Shown one piece after another: positions 8,212 to 16,413 of a DNA stretch of 64,000 nt. Every line of letters begins with the position of its first letter. Within the stretch, counting starts at the first letter, position 1. The notes under the pieces are model-generated. The model was not told where the DNA came from. It saw only the letters and a program-made list of their open reading frames with translations, and ran no database searches. This stretch comes from a bacterium (lineage in GTDB: Bacteria > Bacillota_I > Bacilli_A > RF39 > UBA660). Made by a program: the position numbers and the translations under genes. The stretch lies in assembly GCA_004563275.1 (NCBI GenBank), contig SFSZ01000004.1, positions 1 to 64,000 of the forward strand, read 5' to 3'.

Positions 8212-9072
8212 ATGATTTATTTGAAAAACTTTAAACTACCAAACAATGAAATGGAAAGTAATATAAGAGATCCTAGACAAATATATAATGGTAATTACTA
8301 TCCGTTGGGATTATTTTCAAGTAAAGAACTAACTAATATAGATTTTGAAAATATAACTATTTTTTATGGTACAAATGGTAGTGGAAAAACAACTCTTTTA
8401 AATGTCATTTCCAATAAATTAAATGCAAGTCGTAATAATGGTATCAATAAAGGAACAAACTTTGATAATTATGTAAGTGTTTGCAAATTTGAAATGTCAG
8501 ATAATAAACCATCAGAAATCAAAGTAGTAAGTAGTGATGATGTTTTTGATTATCTTTTAGACATAAGATCAATTAACAATCACATTAATCGTCGTAAAGA
8601 TATATTAGGCGAAGAATGGATAAAAAATAAATACACTTCAAGTGATTATTCAATCAATGATTATGAAAAAATAAAAGCTTCTTATGATGCTAGACATCAA
8701 ACCCAATCAGCATACATTCGTAATAGATTAAGTAATAATCTTGTTGAACAATCCAACGGTGAGTCAGCATTAATGTTTTGGGAAAGAGAAATTAAAGAAA
8801 ATGCTATCTATTTATTAGATGAACCAGAAAACAGTCTATCTGCTGATAATCAATTAAAATTAAAACAATTTATTGAAGATTCAGCTAGATTTTATAATTG
8901 TCAATTTATAATTTCCACCCATTCACCATTTTTATTAAATCTATTAGAAGCAAAAATCTATAATTTAGATCAAACTCCAGTATCTATTCAAAAATGGTCA
9001 GAATTACCTAATATGAAATTATATTATGAATTCTTTAAAGAAAGAAAAGATGAATTTGAAAATGAAAACTAA
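8212..9072 (+). CDS. ABC/SMC-like ATPase (AAA_15/AAA_21 type)
   Basis: A stand-alone nucleotide-binding domain of 286 residues. Walker A is GTNGSGKTT (53-61), the signature is SNGES (181-185), Walker B is YLLDE (200-204) and the switch histidine is H237 in STHSPF. It lacks membrane segments and transporter partners, so it resembles RecF/SMC-like cytoplasmic ATPases, not an exporter. The start is ATG 8212, spaced correctly from AGGTGA at 8201; a GTG at 8203 lies inside that site. Its end overlaps the RluA-family gene by 11 bases. The biological role is unknown. Confidence 0.8.
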   Translation: MIYLKNFKLPNNEMESNIRDPRQIYNGNYYPLGLFSSKELTNIDFENITIFYGTNGSGKTTLLNVISNKLNASRNNGINKGTNFDNYVSVCKFEMSDNKPSEIKVVSSDDVFDYLLDIRSINNHINRRKDILGEEWIKNKYTSSDYSINDYEKIKASYDARHQTQSAYIRNRLSNNLVEQSNGESALMFWEREIKENAIYLLDEPENSLSADNQLKLKQFIEDSARFYNCQFIISTHSPFLLNLLEAKIYNLDQTPVSIQKWSELPNMKLYYEFFKERKDEFENEN

Positions 9073-9715
9073 AAAATTAACCATTGCCTTTGAAGATAAA
9101 AATTTACTTATAGTTGATAAACCAGCTAAACTATTAACTATTGGAACTACCAAAGAGAAAGAGCGAACTCTTTATCACGAAGTTTTAACATATCTTCATA
9201 AGAAAAATCAAAAAGCATTTATCGTAAATCGTATTGATAAAGATACCAGTGGATTAGTCGTATTTGCTAAAAATGAAGAAGCTAAAAATAAAATGCAAGA
9301 TAACTGGTCAAAAGTTATTAGAAAATACTATGCAGTTTGTGAAGGAAAAATAAAGAATAAAGGCATAATTGAAGAGTATCTTACTGAAGATAAAAATTTA
9401 AATGTATATGCTACAACTAAAGATAAAGGAAAACTTTCTATTACTAAATATAATCCTCTTAAACTAACTAGTACTTATACACTTTTAGATATAGAAATTC
9501 TAACAGGACGAAAGAATCAAATAAGAGTAGGTTTATCAAATTTAAAACATCCGATTATTGGTGATAAAAAATATAACTCAAAAAGAAATCCTATCAGTAG
9601 ATTAGGTCTTCAAGCTTATTATTTAGAATTTAATCATCCCAAGACTAATCAAAAAGTAATTATAAATATGCCTTTAAACGCATCATTTTCAAAAATATTT
9701 ACAGAAGGAGAATAA
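9062..9715 (+). CDS. RluA-family pseudouridine synthase
   Basis: An RNA pseudouridine synthase of 217 residues with the catalytic aspartate D59 in NRIDKDTSGLVVFAK. There is no N-terminal S4 domain, unlike RluD. Later conserved parts are GRKNQIRVGL and PIIGDKKY. The ATG at 9062 overlaps the stop of the ATPase gene, so translation is probably coupled; an upstream ATG at 9026 is less likely because it would lie deep in the ATPase. The target uridine is not predictable. Confidence 0.85.
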   Translation: MKTKKLTIAFEDKNLLIVDKPAKLLTIGTTKEKERTLYHEVLTYLHKKNQKAFIVNRIDKDTSGLVVFAKNEEAKNKMQDNWSKVIRKYYAVCEGKIKNKGIIEEYLTEDKNLNVYATTKDKGKLSITKYNPLKLTSTYTLLDIEILTGRKNQIRVGLSNLKHPIIGDKKYNSKRNPISRLGLQAYYLEFNHPKTNQKVIINMPLNASFSKIFTEGE

Positions 9716-9729
9716 ACTCCTTCTTTTTT
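9703..9729 (+). terminator. Rho-independent terminator
   Basis: Stem AGAAGGAG/CTCCTTCT with a 6-nt loop and T-tail. It overlaps the stop codon of the RluA-family gene. Confidence 0.8.
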
Positions 9730-9795
9730 AAACATAGTCACTTAGTTGTCACATTATATTAAGTATAATTAAATCATGAAGAAAGGAAGATTCCT

Positions 9796-9849
9796 ATGGA
9801 AACGTTAAAAGTAGAAAATCTTACAAAAATTTATCATAAAATATTTTAA
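9796..9849 (+). pseudogene. 5' stub of an ABC-transporter ATPase gene
   Basis: Behind AAGGAAG an ATG opens 17 codons, METLKVENLTKIYHKIF, then TAA. This is the typical N-terminus of an ABC transporter ATPase just before the Walker A motif. Everything downstream is gone, replaced by the end of the ZIP gene on the other strand. It is the promoter-proximal stump of a deleted transporter gene. Confidence 0.65.
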
Positions 9850-9850
9850 A

Positions 9851-9878
9851 TAAAAGATATTACCCTAAAGTAATATCT
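9851..9878 (-). terminator. Terminator of the interrupted ZIP gene
   Basis: Read on the minus strand, AGATATTA/TAATATCT closes an 8-nt loop and is followed by a T-rich stretch. It overlaps the stop codon of the ZIP C-terminal fragment. Confidence 0.6.
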
Positions 9879-10261
9879 AGAAACATCATAATTATAAATC
9901 CAAGTACAAAGTAAAGAGCCATATGCTCTTTTTTTTCATTTGACATAGCTTCAGGAATTAACTCTACTATAATAACATAAAGCATGGCACCCGCGGCAAA
10001 TGCTAATAATATTGGCATAATAATCGGATACTTCATAACAATTAAAGCACCTAAAACAGCACCAATTGGTTCAACAATAGCAGACAAAGCACCTATAAAA
10101 AAAGACATACATTTTGAATAACCATCTCTATATAAAGGAAAACTAATTGCTGAACCCTCTGGAAAGTTTTGAAGACCTATTCCTATTGCTAGTGACATTG
10201 CACTCATTAAAGCATCACCATTACATGCGGAACCAAATGCGATGCCTACAGCCATACCCTC
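9860..10261 (-). pseudogene. ZIP-family metal transporter, C-terminal half (split gene)
   Basis: The C-terminal half of a ZIP (ZupT-like) divalent-metal transporter, beginning at the codons EGMAVGIAFGSA. It contains the conserved metal-site helix GIGLQNFPEGSA and the later FAAGAMLYVIIVELIPEA. The N-terminal half lies at 17194-17558 on the same strand. Joining the two at the GA dinucleotide restores an uninterrupted frame reading HNIPEGMAVGIAF, about 254 residues, the normal family length. The fragment has an in-frame ATG at 10255 but no ribosome-binding site, so it is unlikely to work alone. Confidence 0.92.
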
Positions 10262-10262
10262 T

Positions 10263-10283
10263 GATTGAAGTTATCAGGCATCA
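10263..10283 (+). repeat. Terminal inverted repeat of the element, left
   Basis: Consensus GATTGnAG...TCAnGnATCA; 15 of 21 positions match the inverted copy at 17172-17192. The last codons and stop of the recombinase gene lie inside it. Confidence 0.75.
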
Positions 10284-11875
10284 TGGATTTTATAAATAAA
10301 ATTTAACTTTTTAAAGTTAAAATAAATATCAATATTTCCATCTTCATGTATGGAAATACTTTTAATTAGTTTTAAGATTAAATCCCTAGTAGGATATCTA
10401 TCTTTAAATTCTAGAACTTCTTTTTTTATAGTGTTAAATGTATCTTCATCTTTGTTTGTTTTTTCTAAATACCCATTTATTTCATTCAATTTATCTTTTT
10501 TCAAAAAAATTTCTTTATTAAGTTTTTCTTGTATTCTTTGATACATTTCTTCATTTATTTTATTTTGTAGTTTATCAATATACATATTATCTAAATTATT
10601 TTTTATAGTTTCAAGTTCAATTTCTAATTTTTGTTTTGTTTTAGTATAAGTATCTAATATATCATTGTTTTTGTATTTTTTTAGGATTTCTGACTCTAAT
10701 TTATCATTACTAACTAAATATATTATTTTCTTAATTTCAGCCACTATACCTCGTTCTAAAGTGTCATAATCAAATCCATGCGCAGTACATAATCTAAAAT
10801 CCTTATTATACTTTCTATAGTAATTACAAACTGTTGTACTTTTACCATTAGCACGTCTTGCGCGAATTCCAATATTATGACCACAATCTGCACATTTAAG
10901 TAGTCCATCTAATAAAAATAATTCTTTTTTATCATTTCGTTGATGTTGTTTTGGTAATAATAATTGAACTTTATTAAATGTATTTTTATCAATAATGGGT
11001 TCATGAGTATTTTCTACTATTATCCAGTCTTCTTTGGGATTACAGATTATTTTACGATATTTATAACTTAATCTAGAACGTCTATTTTGAATCATATCTC
11101 CAGTATATAATCTATTTTGTAATATCTTTTTAATCGTAGTATTACACCAATATCCGTAAATATTACCATTATTACCATTTCTTGTAAAATTTCTATTTCT
11201 AGTCGTAGAAAACGTCGGTACATTCTCATTATTAAAAGTATCTCTTATCTTATTAATTCTAATGCCACTAGCGAACATATCAAATATTCTTTTGACTATT
11301 GGTGCTTCTAATTCATCAATAACTAAATGATTTTTATCATTTGGATCTACTTTATATCCAAATGGAGGACATCCACCAACCCATTTTCCTTCACTTTGCA
11401 TGGTATGAAGCGCTGTTCTAATCTTTTTAGATAAATCTTTAGCATACATATCATTTAATATGGCTTTAAAAGGTGCAATATCATTATTAGAATTGTCTAA
11501 AAATGTATCTATATTATCAGTTAAAGCAACATATCTAACATTATGTTCTGGAAACCATTTTTCTACATATTCTCCAGTACCAATATAATCTCTTGATAGT
11601 CTTGATAAGTCTTTAGTAATAACCATATTTACTTTGCCATTTTCAATATCTTTTAACATTCTTTGGAAATTTGGTCTATTAAAATTAGTACCAGTATACC
11701 CATCATCAATATAAATATCAACTAGAGTGTACTCTTGTTCTTTAACATATTTAGTTAATAATATTTTTTGATTTTGGATACTTTCACTTTCACCCAAATT
11801 GTCGTCTTCTTTAGATAGTCTTATGTAAATTGCAACCAAATATTCTTTTACTATATTTCTTAAAGTATTATACAT
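10274..11875 (-). CDS. Large serine recombinase, TnpX/TndX type
   Basis: A site-specific recombinase of 533 residues. The resolvase domain opens with YIRLSKEDD, where S21 is the nucleophile, and includes DLSRLSRDYIGTGEY. The Recombinase domain (about 160-290) is followed by a zinc ribbon (CADCG near residue 332, with later Cys pairs) and a long coiled coil. It excises and integrates the element as a circle by GA-GA crossover, as inferred from the exact junctions. AAAGGAGG precedes the ATG. The 3' end runs into the element's inverted repeat, leaving only 12 bases between the stop codon and the GA. Confidence 0.95.
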   Translation of the reverse strand: MYNTLRNIVKEYLVAIYIRLSKEDDNLGESESIQNQKILLTKYVKEQEYTLVDIYIDDGYTGTNFNRPNFQRMLKDIENGKVNMVITKDLSRLSRDYIGTGEYVEKWFPEHNVRYVALTDNIDTFLDNSNNDIAPFKAILNDMYAKDLSKKIRTALHTMQSEGKWVGGCPPFGYKVDPNDKNHLVIDELEAPIVKRIFDMFASGIRINKIRDTFNNENVPTFSTTRNRNFTRNGNNGNIYGYWCNTTIKKILQNRLYTGDMIQNRRSRLSYKYRKIICNPKEDWIIVENTHEPIIDKNTFNKVQLLLPKQHQRNDKKELFLLDGLLKCADCGHNIGIRARRANGKSTTVCNYYRKYNKDFRLCTAHGFDYDTLERGIVAEIKKIIYLVSNDKLESEILKKYKNNDILDTYTKTKQKLEIELETIKNNLDNMYIDKLQNKINEEMYQRIQEKLNKEIFLKKDKLNEINGYLEKTNKDEDTFNTIKKEVLEFKDRYPTRDLILKLIKSISIHEDGNIDIYFNFKKLNFIYKIHDA

Positions 11876-11931
11876 TTTACCTCCTTTGTGATTAGAAATA
11901 TAATATTGGTCTATATTTATAATAACGCGCT

Positions 11932-12063
11932 TTAACCAAAATTACAGCCTATTTCTTTTTTATTCTTTAAATAATTTATAATAGTTTCTATTAATAAGTT
12001 TTCTAATTCTTTATTATCATTGTCATAAAATAAATTAAATTTTAATTCTTGCTTTATAAAAAT
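11932..12063 (-). CDS. Possible 43-residue small protein with a non-standard start
   Basis: On the minus strand an open frame encodes IFIKQELKFNLFYDNDN and continues to a stop near 11932. A strong AAAGGGGGG lies just upstream, but the only starts at a usable distance are ATT (12063) or ATA (12057). Small ORFs of this kind often precede recombinase genes in Bacillota elements. It could be a real gene, or one that lost its start codon. Confidence 0.3.
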   Translation of the reverse strand: MFIKQELKFNLFYDNDNKELENLLIETIINYLKNKKEIGCNFG

Positions 12064-12303
12064 ACCCCCCTTTATTTTTTTACTATCTAGTTAAATTTAT
12101 GTGAAAGTATGACTATTTATTTATAAAAAAATAGTTATAATTATAGCTACAAAATGGCCTAACTTTTTGCCGTTAACAATCGTTAAACTTTAAAATCATA
12201 TTAAAGCAGGATAAAACTGTTTACAAACAACTAGCCAGTGGCTAGTTTTCCCTTATTTTATAAGGCATTAACAAAAATACTAGTGTTTACATTTACAAAA
12301 AGT

Positions 12304-12386
12304 GTTATACAATCGTTAATTTTGTCATCTTCACAAACCCTTATAAATAAAGGATTTTAAAAATGCGTTATACAAATGTTATACAA
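12304..12386 (+). repeat. Three GTTATACAA repeats
   Basis: Copies at 12304-12312, 12367-12375 and 12378-12386, with a partial inverted copy (TTGTATAA) at 12627-12634. All lie within the element's long non-coding stretch. Iteron-like or regulatory-protein binding sites are possible. Confidence 0.35.
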
Positions 12387-12487
12387 TTTTTTTTGCATTA
12401 TTTTTCGATTTCCGACCAAATTTTAATAGTTTTTTTTGAGAATTAATGGACTAAACTTTGATCATAAAAATTAAATTTAAGGGGAAT

Positions 12488-12558
12488 TAGAATATGAAAA
12501 AAAGTACTGACCTCAGACCTAAGATTAGCACTTTTAAATACAATTATTTCATATTCTA
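12488..12558 (+). repeat. 12-bp inverted repeat around a small ORF start
   Basis: TAGAATATGAAA (12488-12499) pairs perfectly with TTTCATATTCTA (12547-12558) across 47 bases. The left arm includes the ATG of the 30-codon ORF, so folding would hide its start. Confidence 0.5.
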
Positions 12559-12586
12559 CTATATTGTATCACAAGAATATCAATAG
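12494..12586 (+). CDS. Possible 30-residue leader-like peptide
   Basis: AAGGGGA precedes an ATG opening 30 codons: MKKSTDLRPKIS, then a Tyr/Phe/Ile-rich end (YNYFIFYYIVS) and TAG. It has a good ribosome-binding site, and the surrounding inverted repeat includes its start codon. No gene follows on this strand, so it cannot be a simple attenuator for the transposase, which is on the opposite strand. I do not recognise it. Confidence 0.35.
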   Translation: MKKSTDLRPKISTFKYNYFIFYYIVSQEYQ

Positions 12587-12804
12587 TCAATATGTAATAA
12601 ATGTCGGAAAAATTACGTCAAAAATGTTGTATAAAATCTTTGTAAACACTTGTAAATATTAGTGTTTCTAAAATAGATACTTTGATAGAAATTTATCTAT
12701 TGACTAACATGTTTAATTTTTCAAACAAAAAGTTATGAAATTTTATAATTTAATGATTATCTAAGTTTTGTCAAATCAAAAAAAATGTGATATTATAATC
12801 ACGA

Positions 12805-12851
12805 CAAAAAGAACTGAGTTGCCTCAATTTTTAAAAAAATTGGTAATTCAG
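12805..12851 (-). terminator. Terminator of the IS110-type transposase
   Basis: On the minus strand GGCAACTCAG and CTGAATTACC pair through ten positions including two G-U pairs, extended by an A/T-rich inner stem, and are followed by TTCTTTTT. It directly abuts the transposase stop codon. Confidence 0.6.
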
Positions 12852-14039
12852 CTATTTGTTTTCATACAAACAATTCGAAGAACATAACTTGTATATAATT
12901 TTGCATAATTTGGTTTCGCATGCGATTATACACTTGTAATGATGTTTACCTTCGGATTGTTTTTTTCTAAAAAACAAATAAATTGGATTAGTTTTATCTG
13001 CATGGGCAGATATTTGAATTATAGTTGTTACAATATTGAATAGAATTGTTCTACCAAACTTACATCCTGTTTTTGAAATTGGTCCATGATATGCAGAAAC
13101 TCCAGATTGAGAAGTTACTGAATCAATTCCTATAAAAGATATGAACTGATATTTATCATCAAATCTAGTAATATCTCCAACTTCTGCCAAAAATAAAGCT
13201 GTAGAGAATTCTCCAAAACCAGGAATTGAATTTATTATTTTAAATAGATTTTTATTTTTCATTTCATTAATCAATTGATTTTTAATTTTATTAATTTCTG
13301 TTTTATGAAATTGAATCATTTCAATTACTTGAACTAGATTTTGAACTTGAAAAGAATCAAATGCTACATAACACAAAGAATTAGAAGCCAATTCTTTCAT
13401 TTTTAAAACTTTATTTTTGAATCTATAAGCTTGAGTAGTTCCATTCTTTTCCTTCAAATAATTCATTAAATAATCAATTCTACGATTAATAAAAAACGTA
13501 GGATGAGGAAAATCATGAATAAAATCCAAAGCTAAATCATCATATAAATCGTTGAAAATTAAAGAAAATTCAGGAAAAATAATTTCAATTAATTGTTTAT
13601 ATCTATTCTTTAATCTAGTTTGTCCTTCTACTAAAGACCAATATTGTCTAGCTAAAGGATTATACATAAAATATTCATCTTGCTTTTGGTAAAAATTATC
13701 AATTGTACCTAAGTAGCATCTAGCAATTTTAAAACAATCTAATTTATCAGTTTTAGATTTATTTAAAGTATCTTTAAATTGTTTAACAAGTTTAGGATTC
13801 ATGACAATAGTTTCAATACCTTTTGATCTAAAATAATTTTCAACTGGTAGATGATAAATAGAAGTAGATTCCATAACTACAATTAAATTAGAATAATCTT
13901 TGACTAAATTTAATAAATTGTCAAACTTGTTTTTATTATGTTCAATTAAAGTAGGCTCAATAATAATATTTTTAAATTCATCAATAAAACAATAAACACT
14001 TTTGCCTTTAGCAACATCAAAACTTAAAATATGTTTCAT
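12852..14039 (-). CDS. IS110-family transposase (DEDD recombinase)
   Basis: A protein of 395 residues. The RuvC-like DEDD_Tnp domain has D8 (FDVAKG), E57 (VMESTSIY), D98 and D101 (TDKLDCFKIA). The C-terminal Transposase_20 domain carries NSIPGFGEFSTALFLAEVGD and then the serine-containing SQSGVSAYHGPISKTG. Characterised IS110 enzymes are guided by a bridge RNA encoded in the element's non-coding end. ATG 14039 is preceded by AAAGGAG with 6-base spacing; an in-frame TTG just before is less likely. Confidence 0.92.
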   Translation of the reverse strand: MKHILSFDVAKGKSVYCFIDEFKNIIIEPTLIEHNKNKFDNLLNLVKDYSNLIVVMESTSIYHLPVENYFRSKGIETIVMNPKLVKQFKDTLNKSKTDKLDCFKIARCYLGTIDNFYQKQDEYFMYNPLARQYWSLVEGQTRLKNRYKQLIEIIFPEFSLIFNDLYDDLALDFIHDFPHPTFFINRRIDYLMNYLKEKNGTTQAYRFKNKVLKMKELASNSLCYVAFDSFQVQNLVQVIEMIQFHKTEINKIKNQLINEMKNKNLFKIINSIPGFGEFSTALFLAEVGDITRFDDKYQFISFIGIDSVTSQSGVSAYHGPISKTGCKFGRTILFNIVTTIIQISAHADKTNPIYLFFRKKQSEGKHHYKCIIACETKLCKIIYKLCSSNCLYENK

Positions 14040-14089
14040 CAATTTCTCCTTTCATAAATATTTCGGTTAACACCATATTGAATTACCTA

Positions 14090-14139
14090 TATTCCTACAC
14101 GCTTAATCATCCGATATTCCTACACGCTTAATCATCCGA
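14090..14139 (-). repeat. 25-bp tandem repeat, two copies
   Basis: Two perfect head-to-tail 25-bp copies (14090-14114 and 14115-14139), each containing CCTACACGCTTAATCATCCG. They lie about 50 bases upstream of the transposase start. Confidence 0.8.
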
Positions 14140-14268
14140 ACTTTAATATTAAAATTAGTTTCCATTATCTACAACCGAATTAATAAATAATTATATGGCA
14201 GACATTCATAAAAACGTACTCGAAGTACCTGGTATAATCCGTCTTTACCGATGTTTGTTATAATAACA

Positions 14269-14313
14269 AAAAACATAAAGAAATCAAAATGTTAAACTTG
14301 AAATCTTTATGTT
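14269..14313 (-). terminator. Hairpin with T-tail on the minus strand
   Basis: AACATAAAGA and TCTTTATGTT pair over ten bases, and on the minus strand a run of T follows. It may shield the transposase from outside transcription or end a transcript entering from the right. Confidence 0.5.
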
Positions 14314-14369
14314 CAATATTATACGTGATATAATATAATAAAGATGATAGTTAATATGGTGGTGATATT

Positions 14370-16211
14370 GTGTTTGATAAATTATACTCATATCTATTTA
14401 AAAGAAAAATAAATTCTGCTTTTAATGATGAAACAAAAATGCTAATAGTAAATAATAAACAATTAAGAAAAACTTATGAGCGATATTTAAATGATATAAA
14501 TTCCATTATATCAAACTTTGGTAATAACGACATAATAATTAATAATATATTTTTAGCACTGAAAAACAATAAAATGTCTGAATTAAATTCACTTTTTAAT
14601 AATTCATTAACCACAACAATAGTTCAACAAAATATATTATCTGTTGAAGAATTATTCTTTTTAATAAACTATAACGATAAATTATCATCTTCCGACATAA
14701 AGAATTATAAAATTTTAGCAACATTTGATAAAGAGTCTTTAAATAATTATTTTAATTTTTCCATGCCAAATGTTAAAAAGGAAAATTTACCACCACAAAT
14801 TTTTAAAAAAGAAAACTATAATAACTTAATATCAAATTCAAACTTTGATTTATTTGTTGATTATATAAATAAATTAACACTAAAATATTCAAACAGTAAA
14901 ATAATGATTGATAAAATAGTTAGTTTATTAGAAAATGGTGGAATTAATAACTTTTGTAAATATATTTCAATCAACAAAAATATAGATTTTAATTGTGATT
15001 TTAGAGTTTTTGAAGATTACTACTTTAATAAAATTGGTATTGATAATTTATTAGAATTAGATTTATCAGACAAAAAAGAACTAGAATCAATAATGACTAC
15101 AATAGAATTAAATAAATTAGATTTATTAGATGATTATTTGTTATGCAAAAAATATCAAATAATGGTTAATTATTTAGATGAAAATAAAAATCAAATATTT
15201 GATTTAATAACAGAAAATTCTTATAAAAAAATGTTTCTTTTCTCCAAATTATTTGGCGTGAATAAAGTTTCTCCTGTTATGAATCAAATTATAAATGGTT
15301 ATATTTCATTAAACCAATTAAATAGTGAATTAATAGCAAAATATGAGCCTTTAATTAATTTTGTTATTACAATCAATAAATGTACTGATGATAAAGATTT
15401 TGAAAGAATAAATAATATAATTAATCAAAAATCTTTGGATTTTTCTTCTTATTTTTATCAAATGGAAGAAGATTTAAATAGAAATAATGCACAATTAATA
15501 GTAAATTCTATATCCAATGTTAAAATGTTTGAAAATCAACTTTTAGGAAATAATATTGAAGATGGAATTAATATTATAGATTTTAGTGGTCAACCTTTCA
15601 GCATGTTAATTCATGCAGTATATCAAGGCAATGAAAAATCTTTCGAAGAAACCATTGCTAAAAGATTTGAAAAATTTAATGGAAGTATATCAACTTCTCT
15701 AATATCAGATCAATATATCCATTTTTATCAAACAAATCAATTAGTTTTTTTAGGATATAATAGTTTAAATCCTAATCAAATTGCAAGTGCCAAACCAAAA
15801 GATTCCGGAACAATAAATAAATATCAAAAAGAAAACACAACTATTAATTTACCACAACAAATTTATAATGAAAATGGTTCGTCATACAACGAAGTAGTTG
15901 TTAATACCCAAGATGGAAAGCAAACACCAAATTATATTCTATGTTTTAATGATATAGACGAACTTTCAAAAAAAACAGCAAAAAAATATAATTTACCAAT
16001 TTATCTAATTCATACTCGTTGTTATCCAAACGCAAGTATAGATGGAAATTTAATATCACATCAATATACTGAATTATCATACATTGACAATATAGAGCAA
16101 GTCCATTCAGGTCGCCGAAGAGGATTTATAAGTAACATATTACTTTTCATTATTGTAATTTTATCTATATTACTTGGCATAAGTATCGCTTGTTTGATTT
16201 ATTCAAACTAA
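14370..16211 (+). CDS. Unknown 613-residue tail-anchored element cargo protein
   Basis: I do not recognise this protein. Residues 1-400 are helical, Asn/Ile/Leu/Lys-rich and possibly repeat-like. A second part (about 400-560) contains INIIDFSGQPFSMLIHAVYQ, then ISTSLISDQYIHFY, SYNEVVVNTQDGKQTPNYIL and YNLPIYLIHTRCYP, and looks like a globular domain. The chain ends with RRRG followed by one hydrophobic helix, so it is likely tail-anchored with the bulk in the cytoplasm. Start is GTG with GGTGGTG before it; TATAAT lies at 14329. It is element cargo beside a toxin-antitoxin locus, so a defence or toxin-like role is possible but unproven. Confidence 0.6.
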   Translation: MFDKLYSYLFKRKINSAFNDETKMLIVNNKQLRKTYERYLNDINSIISNFGNNDIIINNIFLALKNNKMSELNSLFNNSLTTTIVQQNILSVEELFFLINYNDKLSSSDIKNYKILATFDKESLNNYFNFSMPNVKKENLPPQIFKKENYNNLISNSNFDLFVDYINKLTLKYSNSKIMIDKIVSLLENGGINNFCKYISINKNIDFNCDFRVFEDYYFNKIGIDNLLELDLSDKKELESIMTTIELNKLDLLDDYLLCKKYQIMVNYLDENKNQIFDLITENSYKKMFLFSKLFGVNKVSPVMNQIINGYISLNQLNSELIAKYEPLINFVITINKCTDDKDFERINNIINQKSLDFSSYFYQMEEDLNRNNAQLIVNSISNVKMFENQLLGNNIEDGINIIDFSGQPFSMLIHAVYQGNEKSFEETIAKRFEKFNGSISTSLISDQYIHFYQTNQLVFLGYNSLNPNQIASAKPKDSGTINKYQKENTTINLPQQIYNENGSSYNEVVVNTQDGKQTPNYILCFNDIDELSKKTAKKYNLPIYLIHTRCYPNASIDGNLISHQYTELSYIDNIEQVHSGRRRGFISNILLFIIVILSILLGISIACLIYSN

Positions 16212-16342
16212 TAAAAATTAAATAAACTATCAAAAATAATCAAAAAAGTTCTAGTAAAAACAAAACTATTAAAAACTTATTATATTATTAATATAATAAA
16301 ATAATAATATGTTTAAAAATTTATTAACAACATATAATATTA

Positions 16343-16366
16343 ATGCAAATGAAAATTTGCATATTT
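16343..16366 (+). terminator. Hairpin terminator with GAAA loop
   Basis: ATGCAAAT-GAAA-ATTTGCAT followed by ATTTTA. It separates the 613-residue gene from the toxin-antitoxin promoter. The preceding part of 16212-16584 is AT-rich and featureless. Confidence 0.55.
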
Positions 16367-16378
16367 TATGACAAAGCA

Positions 16379-16407
16379 TTGACTTTTAGCATAAAATATA
16401 GTATATT
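16379..16407 (+). promoter_or_regulatory. Promoter of the type III antitoxin RNA
   Basis: TTGACT, a 17-base spacer and TATATT, about 33 bases before the first RNA repeat. Confidence 0.7.
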
Positions 16408-16413
16408 ATTATT

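Larger units (their letters stand above)
11876..12851. other. Long AT-rich non-coding stretch inside the element
   Basis: This 976-base stretch between the recombinase and the IS110-type transposase has no full gene. It holds two possible small ORFs, three GTTATACAA repeats, two copies of ACAATCGTTAA (near 12176 and 12309), a hairpin AACTAGCC/GGCTAGTT at 12229-12247, a 12-bp inverted repeat at 12488-12558 and the transposase terminator. Such a layout would suit recombinase-binding, replication or transfer sites, but nothing here identifies one. Confidence 0.5.
12805..14270 (-). mobile_element. IS110-family insertion sequence (ends unresolved)
   Basis: A transposase gene of the IS110 family with about 230 bases of structured non-coding DNA upstream and a terminator downstream. 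IS110 elements lack terminal inverted repeats and usually make no target duplication, so the limits given are approximate. It may be a later arrival inside the larger serine-recombinase element. Confidence 0.45.
14060..14313 (-). ncRNA. Candidate IS110 bridge-RNA region
   Basis: The 327-base gap 14043-14369 has no gene. Upstream of the transposase on its own strand it holds a 25-bp tandem duplication, a short hairpin GTACT-TCG-AGTAC, the palindrome TTGTTATAATAACAA and a stronger hairpin. In the IS110 group the guide (bridge) RNA is transcribed from exactly this side. That this stretch makes such an RNA is inference from position and structure only; internal target and donor loops were not resolved. 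Confidence 0.3.

Noticed and set aside
14090..14139. CRISPR or phage attachment repeat
   Set aside because: Two head-to-tail copies without spacers, and the element ends lie elsewhere at the GA dinucleotides.
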